Positions 1 through 7,359 of a DNA stretch of 64,000 nucleotides are shown piece after piece. The position numbers and the translations under genes are program-made. Every line of letters starts with the position of its first letter. Position 1 is the first letter of the stretch. The DNA comes from Desulforamulus hydrothermalis Lam5 = DSM 18033 (GTDB taxonomy: Bacteria; Bacillota; Desulfotomaculia; Desulfotomaculales; Desulfotomaculaceae), in contig NZ_CAOS01000009.1 of NCBI RefSeq assembly GCF_000315365.1, forward strand, positions 1 to 64,000. The letters run 5' to 3'. A model generated the notes under the pieces. That model ran no database searches and was not told the DNA's origin. It saw only the letters and a list, made by a program, of their open reading frames with translations.

Positions 1-14
1 ACGATCTATAAGTT

Positions 15-620
15 ATGAAAGTTTCTACACGACAGATTCAAAAAATAAATACTCGTAAAAAAATCATTGAAACTGCTTACATAGTTTTCTCAGAAAAAGG
101 TTTTTCTGTTCCGTCAAGCATTATCGCAAAAGAGGCAGGGGTCTCACACGGTTCAATATTTGCCCATTTTCCAACAATGAATGATCTACTAATTAGTTTG
201 CTGTCAGACTTTGGAGATAAAATGGGTGCAAGCCTGCATGTACTTGCAAAAAAATGTGACAGTGTAGAGAATCTATTAAAAGAACATTTGAAGGTCTTGA
301 AAGAATACGAAACAATTTATTCCAGATTAATTTCAGAAAAAAACAGATTACCTAATGAAGCAAAAAACACTTTTGCAATTATTCAATCTACTGTAGCCTT
401 TCATTTCAGCAGTGTCATTGAACGCGAGATAGAAAAAGGAATGGTTAAAAAGCTCCCTGTACATATGCTGTTTAATATATGGCTAGGACTGGTTCACTAT
501 TATCTACTGAACAAAGATTTTTTCTCAGATTCTAATGAGTCAGTTATTAAAAGGTACGGTTCGGAATTACTATCTACATATTTAAATTTAATTAAAAACG
601 AAAGGAAGGTATATGAATGA
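15..620 (+). CDS. TetR/AcrR-family transcriptional regulator
   Basis: A 201-residue protein with the size and order of TetR-family repressors. A helix-turn-helix lies at about residues 20-58 (IIAKEAGVSHGSIFAHFP) and is followed by an all-helical ligand-binding half without a recognisable subfamily signature. It is the first gene of an apparent operon: its stop overlaps the start of the zinc-ribbon gene by 4 bases, and the TfoX-C gene follows closely. It probably autoregulates this set, but no operator can be checked because the promoter lies before the window. The inducer is unknown. Base composition is AT-rich compared with genes after 11 kb. Confidence 0.85.
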   Translation: MKVSTRQIQKINTRKKIIETAYIVFSEKGFSVPSSIIAKEAGVSHGSIFAHFPTMNDLLISLLSDFGDKMGASLHVLAKKCDSVENLLKEHLKVLKEYETIYSRLISEKNRLPNEAKNTFAIIQSTVAFHFSSVIEREIEKGMVKKLPVHMLFNIWLGLVHYYLLNKDFFSDSNESVIKRYGSELLSTYLNLIKNERKVYE

Positions 621-862
621 AAACATGTATTGCTTGTGGCATGCCTATGGAGGACATTTCGGACTTCGCGGCAAACGATCCGAGTAAGGATTATTGTGTA
701 CACTGTTCGCGTCCCGACGGAGAAATGCAGTCTTTTGAAGAAAAGGAAGAGAACCTAACAAAATTTATCGTAAGGACACAGGGATTCGATGAAAGCGTTG
801 CCCGAAAAATTGCTGAAGACATGATGCGCAAATTGCCGGCATGGAAAAAATATTTTGATTAA
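617..862 (+). CDS. Small zinc-ribbon protein
   Basis: An 81-residue protein with two CxxC knuckles at residues 4-7 (CIAC) and 27-30 (CVHC), the pattern of the putative zinc-ribbon family often annotated beside AraC/TetR regulators. The C-terminal half is helical and charged. The ATG overlaps the end of the TetR gene (ATGA junction), so translation is coupled and co-expression is very likely. The family is seen to bind metal by pattern only. A role in stress or redox signalling with the regulator is inference. Confidence 0.7.
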   Translation: MKTCIACGMPMEDISDFAANDPSKDYCVHCSRPDGEMQSFEEKEENLTKFIVRTQGFDESVARKIAEDMMRKLPAWKKYFD

Positions 863-876
863 AAGAAGGGTTGTGT

Positions 877-1128
877 ATGGGAGAATTAACTAAACTACCT
901 AATGTAGGTAAAGTTTTGGAGAAAAATCTTAATGAAATCGGGATTTTTACTGAAGAGCAACTAAGAGAAATGGGCAGCAAGGAAGCATTTTTACGCATAA
1001 GAATGATCGATCCTGGTGCTTGTCTGCATATGCTTTACGGCCTGCAGGGAGCAATAGACGGTATTAAAGACAGTTTATTGCCGGAAAGCACAAAGCGTGA
1101 ATTAAAGGAATTTTATAAAAACTTATGA
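877..1128 (+). CDS. TfoX C-terminal-domain protein
   Basis: An 83-residue protein matching the stand-alone TfoX/Sxy C-terminal domain, a helix-hairpin-helix-like fold (LTKLPNVGKVLEKNLNEIGI, then a Gly-Ala-Leu-rich helix). The full-length Gammaproteobacterial TfoX is a competence regulator, but the isolated domain in Firmicutes has no settled role. I prefer the ATG at 877 over the in-frame TTG at 871 because AGAAGGG ends six bases before 877. It is third in the TetR operon. Its stop codon overlaps the ribosome site of a fourth gene that has been lost. Confidence 0.75.
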   Translation: MGELTKLPNVGKVLEKNLNEIGIFTEEQLREMGSKEAFLRIRMIDPGACLHMLYGLQGAIDGIKDSLLPESTKRELKEFYKNL

Positions 1129-1147
1129 GGAGGAACAAAAATGCAAG
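1127..1147 (+). promoter_or_regulatory. Orphan ribosome site and start codon of a lost gene
   Basis: GAGGAGG at 1127-1133 lies seven bases before an ATG at 1141, an excellent start context. The frame closes after 11 codons because an IS3-type end begins at 1148. What remains is the start of a fourth operon gene removed by the insertion. No continuation of the gene was recognised beyond the element, so its identity is unknown. Confidence 0.6.
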
Positions 1148-1242
1148 TGGCCCGTACCCCTTTTGATGGACATTAGAAACACAAGTATAATAGAAGTTGA
1201 AAGGGGTCATAAAAGACAAAGCAATATAGTTCAGAATTCAAA

Positions 1243-1500
1243 ATGGAAGCCATTAAACGGGTAGAATCCTCTGAAGGTTCCATAGCCTCGGTTGCAAAAG
1301 AATTAGGTGTAAACACTAACACGCTGCATGGTTGGTTAAAAAAATTTCGTGAGAAGCCTAACGTTCCCTTCCCAGGTAGCGGGAAATTAAGTCCAGATGA
1401 CGAGTTAATTAAAAAGCTTGAGCGCCAGATTCGGGATCTCCGGGAGGAAAATGAAATCTTAAAAAAGGCGGCAGCTTACTTCGCGAAGAACCTGAAGTAA
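1243..1500 (+). pseudogene. IS3-family transposase OrfA (start lost)
   Basis: This encodes the helix-turn-helix subunit of an IS3-type transposase: SVAKELGVNTNTLHGWLKKF followed by a leucine-zipper-like tail (ELIKKLERQIRDLREENEIL). The frame continues upstream to 1213 with family-like residues (KTKQYSSEFK) but meets a TAA where the usual start Met should be, so the true start appears mutated. The ATG at 1243 is an internal methionine. The orfA/orfB frameshift arrangement typical of IS3 cannot be tested because orfB is damaged. Confidence 0.7.
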
Positions 1501-1535
1501 AGAGGTTTGAATTCATCAGAGCTAACCGCTGTAAA

Positions 1536-1984
1536 TTGAAGCTGTGCGAAATGCTTGGTGTTTCACGAAGTGGTTATTATGCATGGGAGAATCGCCCGAA
1601 AAGTACAAGAGACACAGAAAATGAAGTGCTCAAGGAAGAAATAAAGTCTATACATAAGACAAAGCAAACTTATGGTTCTCGTAAAATTACCAAGGAACTC
1701 CGACGTAAAGGTAAATTAGTTAATCATAAGCGTGTAGAGCGACTTATGAAACAGGAGGCTTGAGATCAAAGGTAGCTAAAAAATATAAGGCAACAACAAA
1801 TTCAAACCATCACCTGCCAGTGGCGGAGAACATTTTAAACCGTCAATTTTTAGCAGAAAAACCCAATATGAAAATGGTCAGCGACATAACCTATCTATGG
1901 ATAGAAGAAGGCTGGCTTTATATAGCTGGGGTGATGGATTTATGTGGTCAAAAAATAAGGAATATTACTCTGCAGCGATGGTAG
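1536..1984 (+). pseudogene. IS3-family transposase OrfB, truncated and frameshifted
   Basis: The first part (to about 1762) has the HTH_21 region YGSRKITKELRRKGKLVNHK. A TGA follows KQEA, and the family pattern resumes in another frame from 1760 with PNMKMVSDITYLWIEEGWLY, which contains the first catalytic Asp. The sequence then departs from the family after CGQKI, so the rest of the rve/DDE domain is absent. A frameshift near 1760 and a 3' deletion explain this. No active protein can be made. Confidence 0.75.
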
Positions 1985-2123
1985 CTTAAGGCATCAGAAT
2001 TAATGAATACTTGTCATCGGACACTTCACAAAGATTATAAACAGGCGGTTTCCAGAGGAAGGGGGGAAAATTACCACTATCCACAACAGGTAACCGCCGC
2101 CTGCGGTCGGAGCGAAGCGAAGA

Positions 2124-2227
2124 TTCTTGACTTCATGTGCTAGACTGAATAGACCCGACCGAGGTAACCATATTTTGGCGTATATCCGTCGGTCGGGTAA
2201 TTTTAAATTAGCACATGGAGTCAAGAA
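2124..2227. repeat. Two-tier imperfect palindrome in IS debris
   Basis: Outer arms of 19 bases (2124-2142 and 2209-2227) match at 18 of 19 positions when one is reversed, the exception being a G-T pair. An inner pair of 10 bases (ACCCGACCGA at 2153-2162 and its complement at 2189-2198) is perfect. The two stems are separated by a symmetric 10/10 bulge, giving a hairpin with a 26-base loop. It could be a small non-autonomous repeat or part of another decayed element. No transposase frame spans it. Confidence 0.6.
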
Positions 2228-2360
2228 CGGTGGCCAGGTTACTACCAGAATATCTTGACAGGCTAACGAAATATTAAGCAATTCTATGAAACAGGAAGCA
2301 ATACTTGTGTTTTATGTGTCTATTTAACGGGGGACGCCGCAAGGCCTTTTAGTTTAAATA

Positions 2361-2385
2361 TCACAAAAACGTGTTATTTTTGTGA
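2361..2385. promoter_or_regulatory. Inverted repeat upstream of the His-rich gene
   Basis: TCACAAAAA (2361-2369) and TTTTTGTGA (2377-2385) form a perfect 9-base inverted repeat around a 7-base centre, about 130 bases before the His-rich gene. The arms point outward compared with a CRP/FNR box, so I do not assign it to that family. It could be an operator for an unknown regulator. Confidence 0.35.
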
Positions 2386-2515
2386 CAGTCTTGTAAAAAT
2401 TGTTCGGTATTATTACACAGAAGAACATTTTATATTTCTGGAATGAATGTCCAGGTACCGTAAAAAACATTTTTTGGTGAACAAAAAGAAAATGGATTTA
2501 AAAGGGTGAAAAGAT

Positions 2516-2992
2516 ATGAGGTCAAAATGGTTTGGTATATTCGGAATTATTCTAGCCTTAATACTTATGGCAGGTCCCTTAACAAGTGGTGCCTTGGCAG
2601 CAGGGGAACATGAGGATCCCCATAGAGGCCATGATATGAATACCATGAGCGAACCTAGTCAAACAAATGAACATGATATGAATAATATGGAGAACATGAC
2701 CCATGATAGTTCGGCAAGTGGGCACGAAGGAAATACAGGAGGTGACCATGGCTCTCAAGACGGAAGTCATGAATCTATTGGGAGCAGCCATGACTCTCGT
2801 GGAAGTGTTCACGATGCAAGTGAAAGTAGCCACGACTCAGGTGACAGCGGTGGACATAATTCCGGTAGCGGAGGTCACGGGAGGGCACCTCAAGATCCCG
2901 ACACTCCTCCTAACTGGCCAGTAATTTATGGTTTTGGTGCCTTTAACTTATTGGTGATACTTGCTGCTGCTTTACTGAAAACAAAGGCTTAA
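2516..2992 (+). CDS. Secreted or membrane-anchored His/Ser/Asp-rich protein
   Basis: The 158 residues comprise an N-terminal signal peptide (about 1-29, ending ALAAGE), a low-complexity middle (about 30-130) full of His, Asp, Ser and Met in SHDS / GGHD / HDMN units, and a C-terminal hydrophobic helix (PVIYGFGAFNLLVILAAALL). The middle part looks like an extracytoplasmic metal buffer; Cu, Ni or Zn are possible from the His-Met content. The polyferredoxin gene begins a few bases downstream, so the two are likely one transcript. No family name is recognised and function is inferred only from composition. Confidence 0.65.
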   Translation: MRSKWFGIFGIILALILMAGPLTSGALAAGEHEDPHRGHDMNTMSEPSQTNEHDMNNMENMTHDSSASGHEGNTGGDHGSQDGSHESIGSSHDSRGSVHDASESSHDSGDSGGHNSGSGGHGRAPQDPDTPPNWPVIYGFGAFNLLVILAAALLKTKA

Positions 2993-2997
2993 ATGGG

Positions 2998-4344
2998 GTG
3001 AACTGGTTGAGTCAACAAAAAGGTAGTCAATTACTTAAAAATATATTGAAAAGCAAGTGGTATCCCGGAATTTTTCAATGGCCTACTTTGATTGTGTTTG
3101 CTGTTATCATGCATGAGTTATTAGTCGGCATTCCTGTAGCACACGATAACTTTGGTACTGCCATGACCTGGGTTTTGTGGTGGCCTATTATTCCGCTGAT
3201 TTTCCTATTGGTCGGTCGTTTCTGGTGCGCGATCTGTCCCTTTGCCACCGTAAGTGATTTGGTACAGAAGTTTGTTGGTAATAAGCGGCCGGTGCCCAAG
3301 TTTTTAAAAAAGTATGGTATCTGGATTATTGATGCATTGTTTATCCTCATTACATGGGCAGATCATATTTGGGGTATTGTAGAATCCCCCCGGGGTTCCG
3401 GTGTGCTGCTCCTTATGCTTACTACCGGTGTTATAGTGGCTGGAGCATTCTTTGAAAGAAGAACCTGGTGCCGTTACCTATGTTTCATCGGAGGGCTGGC
3501 AGGCAACTATTCCCGTGCCGGTGCTTTAGAACTGCGGGGAACACCAGAAATCTGCGCCAAGTGTAACGTATCAGCCTGCTACAAAGGCACTGAAAAAGCT
3601 CCCGGCTGTCCTATGTTTGAATTTCCCAAAACTATGGACAACAGTGCGCGCTGCAACTTCTGTGGTGATTGTGTAAAAAACTGTCCCAATGATTCCATCA
3701 CCGTTTCTGCAAGAATTCCTACTAAAGAACTGTGGTTTATCCGTAAACCCAAGTTGGAGGAATCTTTCCTGGCCATTGTTATCATGGGTATTGTTTTCGT
3801 TCAGAACATAACCATGCTGGAAGTATGGACTGATATTCAACAGTGGATTGGTAGCGTGTTAAGCACCAATAATACAGACATAATTTTCACCGTTGCCTTT
3901 ATTATTGCAATGGCTATCCCGGCACTTACTCTATACCTAACTAGTTGGCTTGCATCCCTAAAGAACTCTGATAATGCCTTAATGAATTTTACTAAATTTG
4001 GTTATGCGTTGATTCCACTGGATTTTGCCGGTCATATGGCTCATAACTTGTTCCACCTGTTGGCAGAAGGAAAGTCTCTATTATTCACAGGTTTGGCGCT
4101 GTTCGGTATCAAAAATGAAGGAGCATCTGCCGCCCTGGTGGGTATGGAAACAATTGTATTCCTGCAGTATTTATTACTGGCGTTGGGTACATTTGCCTCC
4201 ATCTATGCGGCTTACCGTATTGCCAAGTCGAACTACAAAGGGCAAGAAGTTATAGGTACTGTGATTCCTTATACAATCCTTACCTTGGCCCTTGTAGCCT
4301 TCAACGTTTACCTGTTCCTATTACCGATGGCTCATAGAATGTAA
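2998..4344 (+). CDS. NapH/NosR-like membrane polyferredoxin
   Basis: A 448-residue integral membrane protein with two 4Fe-4S motifs between transmembrane segments: Cys186, 189, 194, 204 and Cys219, 222, 225, 229. Two further membrane-proximal cysteine pairs (FWCAICP near 77-80 and WCRYLC near 158-162) are hallmarks of the NapH/NosR/CcoG-like family. These proteins pass electrons from the quinone pool or cytoplasm across the membrane. The partner is unknown, but the His-rich gene just upstream points to metal or copper redox chemistry. Start is GTG 2998 or, with better ribosome-site spacing from GGGGTG, TTG 3007. Confidence 0.75.
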   Translation: MNWLSQQKGSQLLKNILKSKWYPGIFQWPTLIVFAVIMHELLVGIPVAHDNFGTAMTWVLWWPIIPLIFLLVGRFWCAICPFATVSDLVQKFVGNKRPVPKFLKKYGIWIIDALFILITWADHIWGIVESPRGSGVLLLMLTTGVIVAGAFFERRTWCRYLCFIGGLAGNYSRAGALELRGTPEICAKCNVSACYKGTEKAPGCPMFEFPKTMDNSARCNFCGDCVKNCPNDSITVSARIPTKELWFIRKPKLEESFLAIVIMGIVFVQNITMLEVWTDIQQWIGSVLSTNNTDIIFTVAFIIAMAIPALTLYLTSWLASLKNSDNALMNFTKFGYALIPLDFAGHMAHNLFHLLAEGKSLLFTGLALFGIKNEGASAALVGMETIVFLQYLLLALGTFASIYAAYRIAKSNYKGQEVIGTVIPYTILTLALVAFNVYLFLLPMAHRM

Positions 4345-4351
4345 ACTCAAA

Positions 4352-4384
4352 GACAGGTTACCCACCAGGGTAGCCTGTTTTTAA
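4352..4384 (+). terminator. Rho-independent terminator after the polyferredoxin gene
   Basis: An 11-base stem (ACAGGTTACCC with GGGTAGCCTGT, one G-U pair) closed by a 4-base loop is followed by TTTTT. The ISL3-family element begins immediately after its T-tract. Confidence 0.8.
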
Positions 4385-4388
4385 TATA

Positions 4389-5728
4389 GGCTCTATGTCA
4401 AATGTTGGGGTGACAGGTGTCTACGGATACCTGTCGCCATATTTTTATGTCCAAAATTAAGCGCAGCAGTGAAGAATACGTGAGCGGAATCTATTAAAAT
4501 TTCTAAAACCAAAAGCATTACGCTTGATGACTTTAATTTTGTTGTTGTAGCCTTCAATACACCCATTTGAGTAAGGGACATCAAATGAATTTAGAATTTC
4601 AGTTTTCCAGTTTACGATTGTATTAGCCAGGTAGTAAAATTCTTTGATTTTATGTTGTTTAACGAGATTTAGCCACCGGTTAAGTTTTGATTCTGCTTCA
4701 ACAGAGGAACTTGCCTTTACAAAATCCATGAACTGTTCTTTCAAAAGATAAGAAACTCTAAGTTCATCATTAAAACGAAGGATGTTGGCCAATTTGATTT
4801 TAGAATCATCGCTTAACTTATCGGGTCTTGAGAGAAGGAGTCTACGGCTGAATTTTAAAAATCGGCGTTTTTCATAAGGTAAAGACTGCTGAACACGTTT
4901 TCTGACCTTATCAATAGCCCAAATGCAGTTTCTGACGTAGTGAAAGCGATCAATAACAATCGTAGCGTTAGGAAAAACCAGTTCGGCAGCCCGCTTATAA
5001 GGGCCCCACATATCAATAACAACATACTTAACCTTATCGAGATTATTAAACTTTTTAAAGTAGCTAACCAGATAATCCTGGGTACGGCTTTCAAGGATGT
5101 CAAGGACTTTGGAACTAATGGGATCAGCCAGAATGCAATGGTATTTACCTTTGTCAGTAGTGCCTTTAAACTCATCAATAGAGAGGACAGTAGGCAATTC
5201 CTTAAGGCTATAGGATAGGTAATCAAAGATTCTAGTGATAGTACATGGAGAGAGAGAAAAATCATCAGCGACAGAGCACATACTGGAGTTTGAGCGGAGC
5301 CTATCCACAACGGCCATAATCAGTCGTTTAGTCATTCTTTGATATTTACCGATAAAGTCAACTTGTTCGTAAAACTTCTTGTTACATTTACGGCAGTTAT
5401 ATCGTCGCTTGCGATATATTAAGTAAAGGGGTTTATTTAGCCAGGGAATATCCTTAATCTTTTGAGTTCGGTAGTCATGGATAGATTTAGTTAATGTCCC
5501 ACAAGCAGGGCACTTATGGGGTCTAACGGGCATTGATAGAGAGATTTCAGAGTGGCTGTCAAAATGCTCAACATTGCTAATAATAACATCTTTCAAATTA
5601 ATAAAATTTCTGATAGACTGAAATTGCATTTGGAAGAATACCTCCTCTTTGAGGGTTTGGTTTGGCGACTAAGGTATTCGACCAAATGCTTTTCTTTTTC
5701 CTGTCACCCCAACATTTATTTTAGAGCC
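4389..5728 (-). mobile_element. Complete ISL3-family insertion sequence
   Basis: This is a 1340-base element with imperfect terminal inverted repeats at 4389-4417 and 5700-5728 (GGCTCTA...AATGTTGGGGTGACAGG at both ends). It is flanked on each side by the same 8 bases, TTAATATA (4381-4388 and 5729-5736), the duplication length expected of ISL3. Its single gene is intact. Together these show a recent, probably still active insertion directly behind a terminator. Confidence 0.93.
4457..5629 (-). CDS. ISL3-family transposase
   Basis: A 390-residue transposase. It begins with a zinc finger (Cys40, Cys43, Cys79, Cys82: CPACG and CRKC) typical of ISL3, followed by a helix-turn-helix (about 110-140). 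The DDE catalytic core starts at LSIDEFKGTTDKGKYHCIL and continues through VVIDMWGPYKRAA and IVIDRFHYVRN; the final acidic residue is expected near GCIEGYNNKIKVIKR. Length and domain order match full-length family members. A GAGGAGGT ribosome site precedes the ATG at 5629. No lesion is visible. Confidence 0.92.
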   Translation of the reverse strand: MQFQSIRNFINLKDVIISNVEHFDSHSEISLSMPVRPHKCPACGTLTKSIHDYRTQKIKDIPWLNKPLYLIYRKRRYNCRKCNKKFYEQVDFIGKYQRMTKRLIMAVVDRLRSNSSMCSVADDFSLSPCTITRIFDYLSYSLKELPTVLSIDEFKGTTDKGKYHCILADPISSKVLDILESRTQDYLVSYFKKFNNLDKVKYVVIDMWGPYKRAAELVFPNATIVIDRFHYVRNCIWAIDKVRKRVQQSLPYEKRRFLKFSRRLLLSRPDKLSDDSKIKLANILRFNDELRVSYLLKEQFMDFVKASSSVEAESKLNRWLNLVKQHKIKEFYYLANTIVNWKTEILNSFDVPYSNGCIEGYNNKIKVIKRNAFGFRNFNRFRSRILHCCA

Positions 5729-5862
5729 TTAATATAAAACAAAAATTACTATATATATAATACACCCGTCCCGACAAGCAATGGACAAGATTAAATAGAA
5801 ATATTATTGTAATGGGGGAAAATATATAGTTAAACCAGTGATATCAGGTCGACAGCAATATT

Positions 5863-6543
5863 TTATTCCTGATGTTTTTTTCGAAGCCTGTTCAACTCTA
5901 TTTTTACACCAAAGTATAATAACACGGCAACCAGAATGCTAATGCCCAGGTTAAGATAATTTTTGCTCAGCGTTACCAGGTTATAGCTAAAGGCTGTTTC
6001 CAGTATCAAGGCAGGCAGCTTTCCTGCGGTGGTAGCTATTATAAAATTTGCAAATGAAACGGTAGTTATTGCTCCGAACAGGTTGATAAGGCCCGAAGGA
6101 ATAAAGGGTGCCATGCGTAAAACAGTAAGGAAATAAACTTGCTTAGTTCCAGGTAAAGAACTTACCGTTTTAGATAGTTTCCACTGATCGGTGGAAAGTT
6201 TGGCAACGGATTTAGCACCCCACCTGTATAAAAGGAAGGAAATGGCCGCTCCGACAACTTCCCCGGCCCAGGATATCAGGAACCCACCATACAGGCCGAA
6301 AACCAACATATTTGCTCCGGTTAAAAAGACCGAGGGAATGACCCCTGCCAAGCTGATAGCCACGTTTATGACTATGCTGATCAGAATGGCGGTGGCACCG
6401 GCATCTTGGATAATTTGGGCCGCGGTTTGTACATCACCGGAACCGGCAGCCTTGATAATGTTTATTAAATCTTGCCGCCAGAGACCGGTGGCTATGGCAG
6501 TAAGGGCAATAAAAGAAATAGCTGGTAATAGATATTTCTTCAA
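5863..6543 (-). CDS. TVP38/TMEM64 (VTT-domain) membrane protein
   Basis: A 226-residue protein with about five to six hydrophobic segments and the VTT/SNARE-assoc domain: the re-entrant motif near GANMLVFGLYGGFLISWAGE and RMAPFIPSGLINLFGA match the family. DedA/TVP38 proteins act in lipid scrambling or undecaprenyl-lipid handling, but the substrate of this subgroup is not fixed. The gene stands alone between the ISL3 element and the iron operon leader, oriented opposite to both neighbours on its right. The N-terminus MKKYLLPAISF is a normal signal-anchor start. Confidence 0.8.
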   Translation of the reverse strand: MKKYLLPAISFIALTAIATGLWRQDLINIIKAAGSGDVQTAAQIIQDAGATAILISIVINVAISLAGVIPSVFLTGANMLVFGLYGGFLISWAGEVVGAAISFLLYRWGAKSVAKLSTDQWKLSKTVSSLPGTKQVYFLTVLRMAPFIPSGLINLFGAITTVSFANFIIATTAGKLPALILETAFSYNLVTLSKNYLNLGISILVAVLLYFGVKIELNRLRKKHQE

Positions 6544-6849
6544 AAACCAATCTCCTTTACATTTTAAACATTAGCCTTGAACAGCAGGCTTACTAATGAT
6601 TGCGATTATTCCACTTATCTTTATGTACGATAGCTGCCGGCACAGAATCCCAAATACCGGTAGAAGCTAACCTATTGCTAAAACATTATTGCCGTTGGTA
6701 GAACCCGTTGTTTTGCTTGATTACCGCCGGTGTCTTGTAACTGAGTGAAATAGCCCGGGGAACTTTGTCCAGGTTGTCTATCAGCATAATAAAGGCTACC
6801 TTGGCAGCGGTCAAGAGTACCTACACAGATAATAGTTTTTCTTTCTTAG
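6544..6849. other. Gene-free stretch with no clear function
   Basis: No frame of useful length is present. On the minus strand, 6686-6828 reads as a 44-codon stop-to-stop frame with protein-like composition, perhaps the debris of an old gene, but it matches nothing I know. The stretch separates divergent transcription units. Confidence 0.4.
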
Positions 6850-6907
6850 TTGACAAATTTAGTAGGAATTCATATACTTAAATAAGTGATATTGAAAATC
6901 AATATCA
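6850..6907 (+). promoter_or_regulatory. Sigma-A promoter with a Fur-like palindrome at the start site
   Basis: TTGACA (6850-6855) and TATACT (6873-6878) are 17 bases apart. Directly downstream, 6887-6907 is a perfect 9-3-9 palindrome, TGATATTGA-AAA-TCAATATCA, covering the expected first transcribed bases. This resembles, without being identical to, the Fur consensus (GATAATGATAATCATTATC), and it precedes an Fe(III) importer. Iron-dependent repression is a reasonable inference. Confidence 0.75.
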
Positions 6908-6937
6908 ATAAAATCCGCTGAGGGGTGGTAACTAAAA

Positions 6938-7144
6938 ATTAACATTAATGTAAAGTTAAATAATCCAGTTGCTTTAGCGGCGGCAAATTACCGCGACTTA
7001 TTATTGAAACGGGTCCCAAACATATTGGCAAAAAATGAAACAGAAAAAAAGAAAACCTCACGATACAATTTGGAAGGACTGTCGGCCAACAGAATCCAAG
7101 CAAAAAATATCGGAGGTAATCTGAGTGAATTGTACCCAAAATAA
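6938..7144 (+). CDS. Possible leader ORF with a non-standard start
   Basis: An open frame of 68 codons lies in the iron-operon leader and contains protein-like sequence (PVALAAANYRDLLLKRVPNI ... LEGLSANRIQAKNIGGNL). It has no ATG, GTG or TTG in a sensible place. The best candidate is ATT at 6938, 12 bases after AGGGG. It may be a real small gene with a rare start, or the remnant of a longer one. I do not recognise it. Confidence 0.3.
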   Translation: MNINVKLNNPVALAAANYRDLLLKRVPNILAKNETEKKKTSRYNLEGLSANRIQAKNIGGNLSELYPK

Positions 7145-7245
7145 GAAATTAAATCAAGTATGGGAAAGGTTTGGAAATTTTGACCTGTCAGCAGCATGAT
7201 GGTTTTGCTGTCTTGAGAATAATGGGTTACCATCGCCATGTATAA

Positions 7246-7288
7246 GCAAAAAGCCTTTTTCTATTTTAATCCATGCTTGGCTTTTTTG
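7246..7288 (+). terminator. Terminator-like hairpin in the iron-operon leader
   Basis: CAAAAAGCC (7247-7255) pairs with GGCTTTTTTG (7279-7288) around a 23-base loop, ending in a T-run. It lies between the Fur-like promoter and the first transporter gene, so it would attenuate the transcript unless bypassed. The stem is AT-rich and the loop is large, so its strength is uncertain. Confidence 0.5.
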
Positions 7289-7359
7289 AAAAGTAAGCAA
7301 TTTTATAAGAGAGAAAAAGTAAATTAATGAAAACTTAAGGTTATAAAGAGGTGTAAAAC

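Larger units (their letters stand above)
1148..1990 (+). mobile_element. Decayed IS3-family (IS150-like) element
   Basis: The left end resembles IS150-group termini (TGGCCCGTACCCC then TTTTGATGGACA). It is followed by a transposase pair, orfA and a broken orfB. The matching right inverted repeat (a TGTCC...GGGGTAC end) was not found in the next 500 bases, orfB loses its DDE region after about residue 145, and two reading-frame lesions are visible. The element is therefore immobile. The right boundary given here is only where recognisable transposase sequence stops. Confidence 0.7.

Noticed and set aside
2003-2140. 46-codon frame (MNTCHRTLHKDYKQAV...)
   Set aside because: It runs into the palindrome, has no ribosome site and could not be matched to IS3 OrfB or another known protein.
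2361-2385. CRP/FNR-type binding site
   Set aside because: The TCACA and TGTGA halves are in the opposite order to the CRP consensus, so I list it only as an unassigned inverted repeat.
6686-6828. Minus-strand 44-codon stop-to-stop frame (TAAKVAFIMLIDNLDKVPRA...)
   Set aside because: It is too short, with no start or ribosome site. It could be gene debris, but this cannot be supported.
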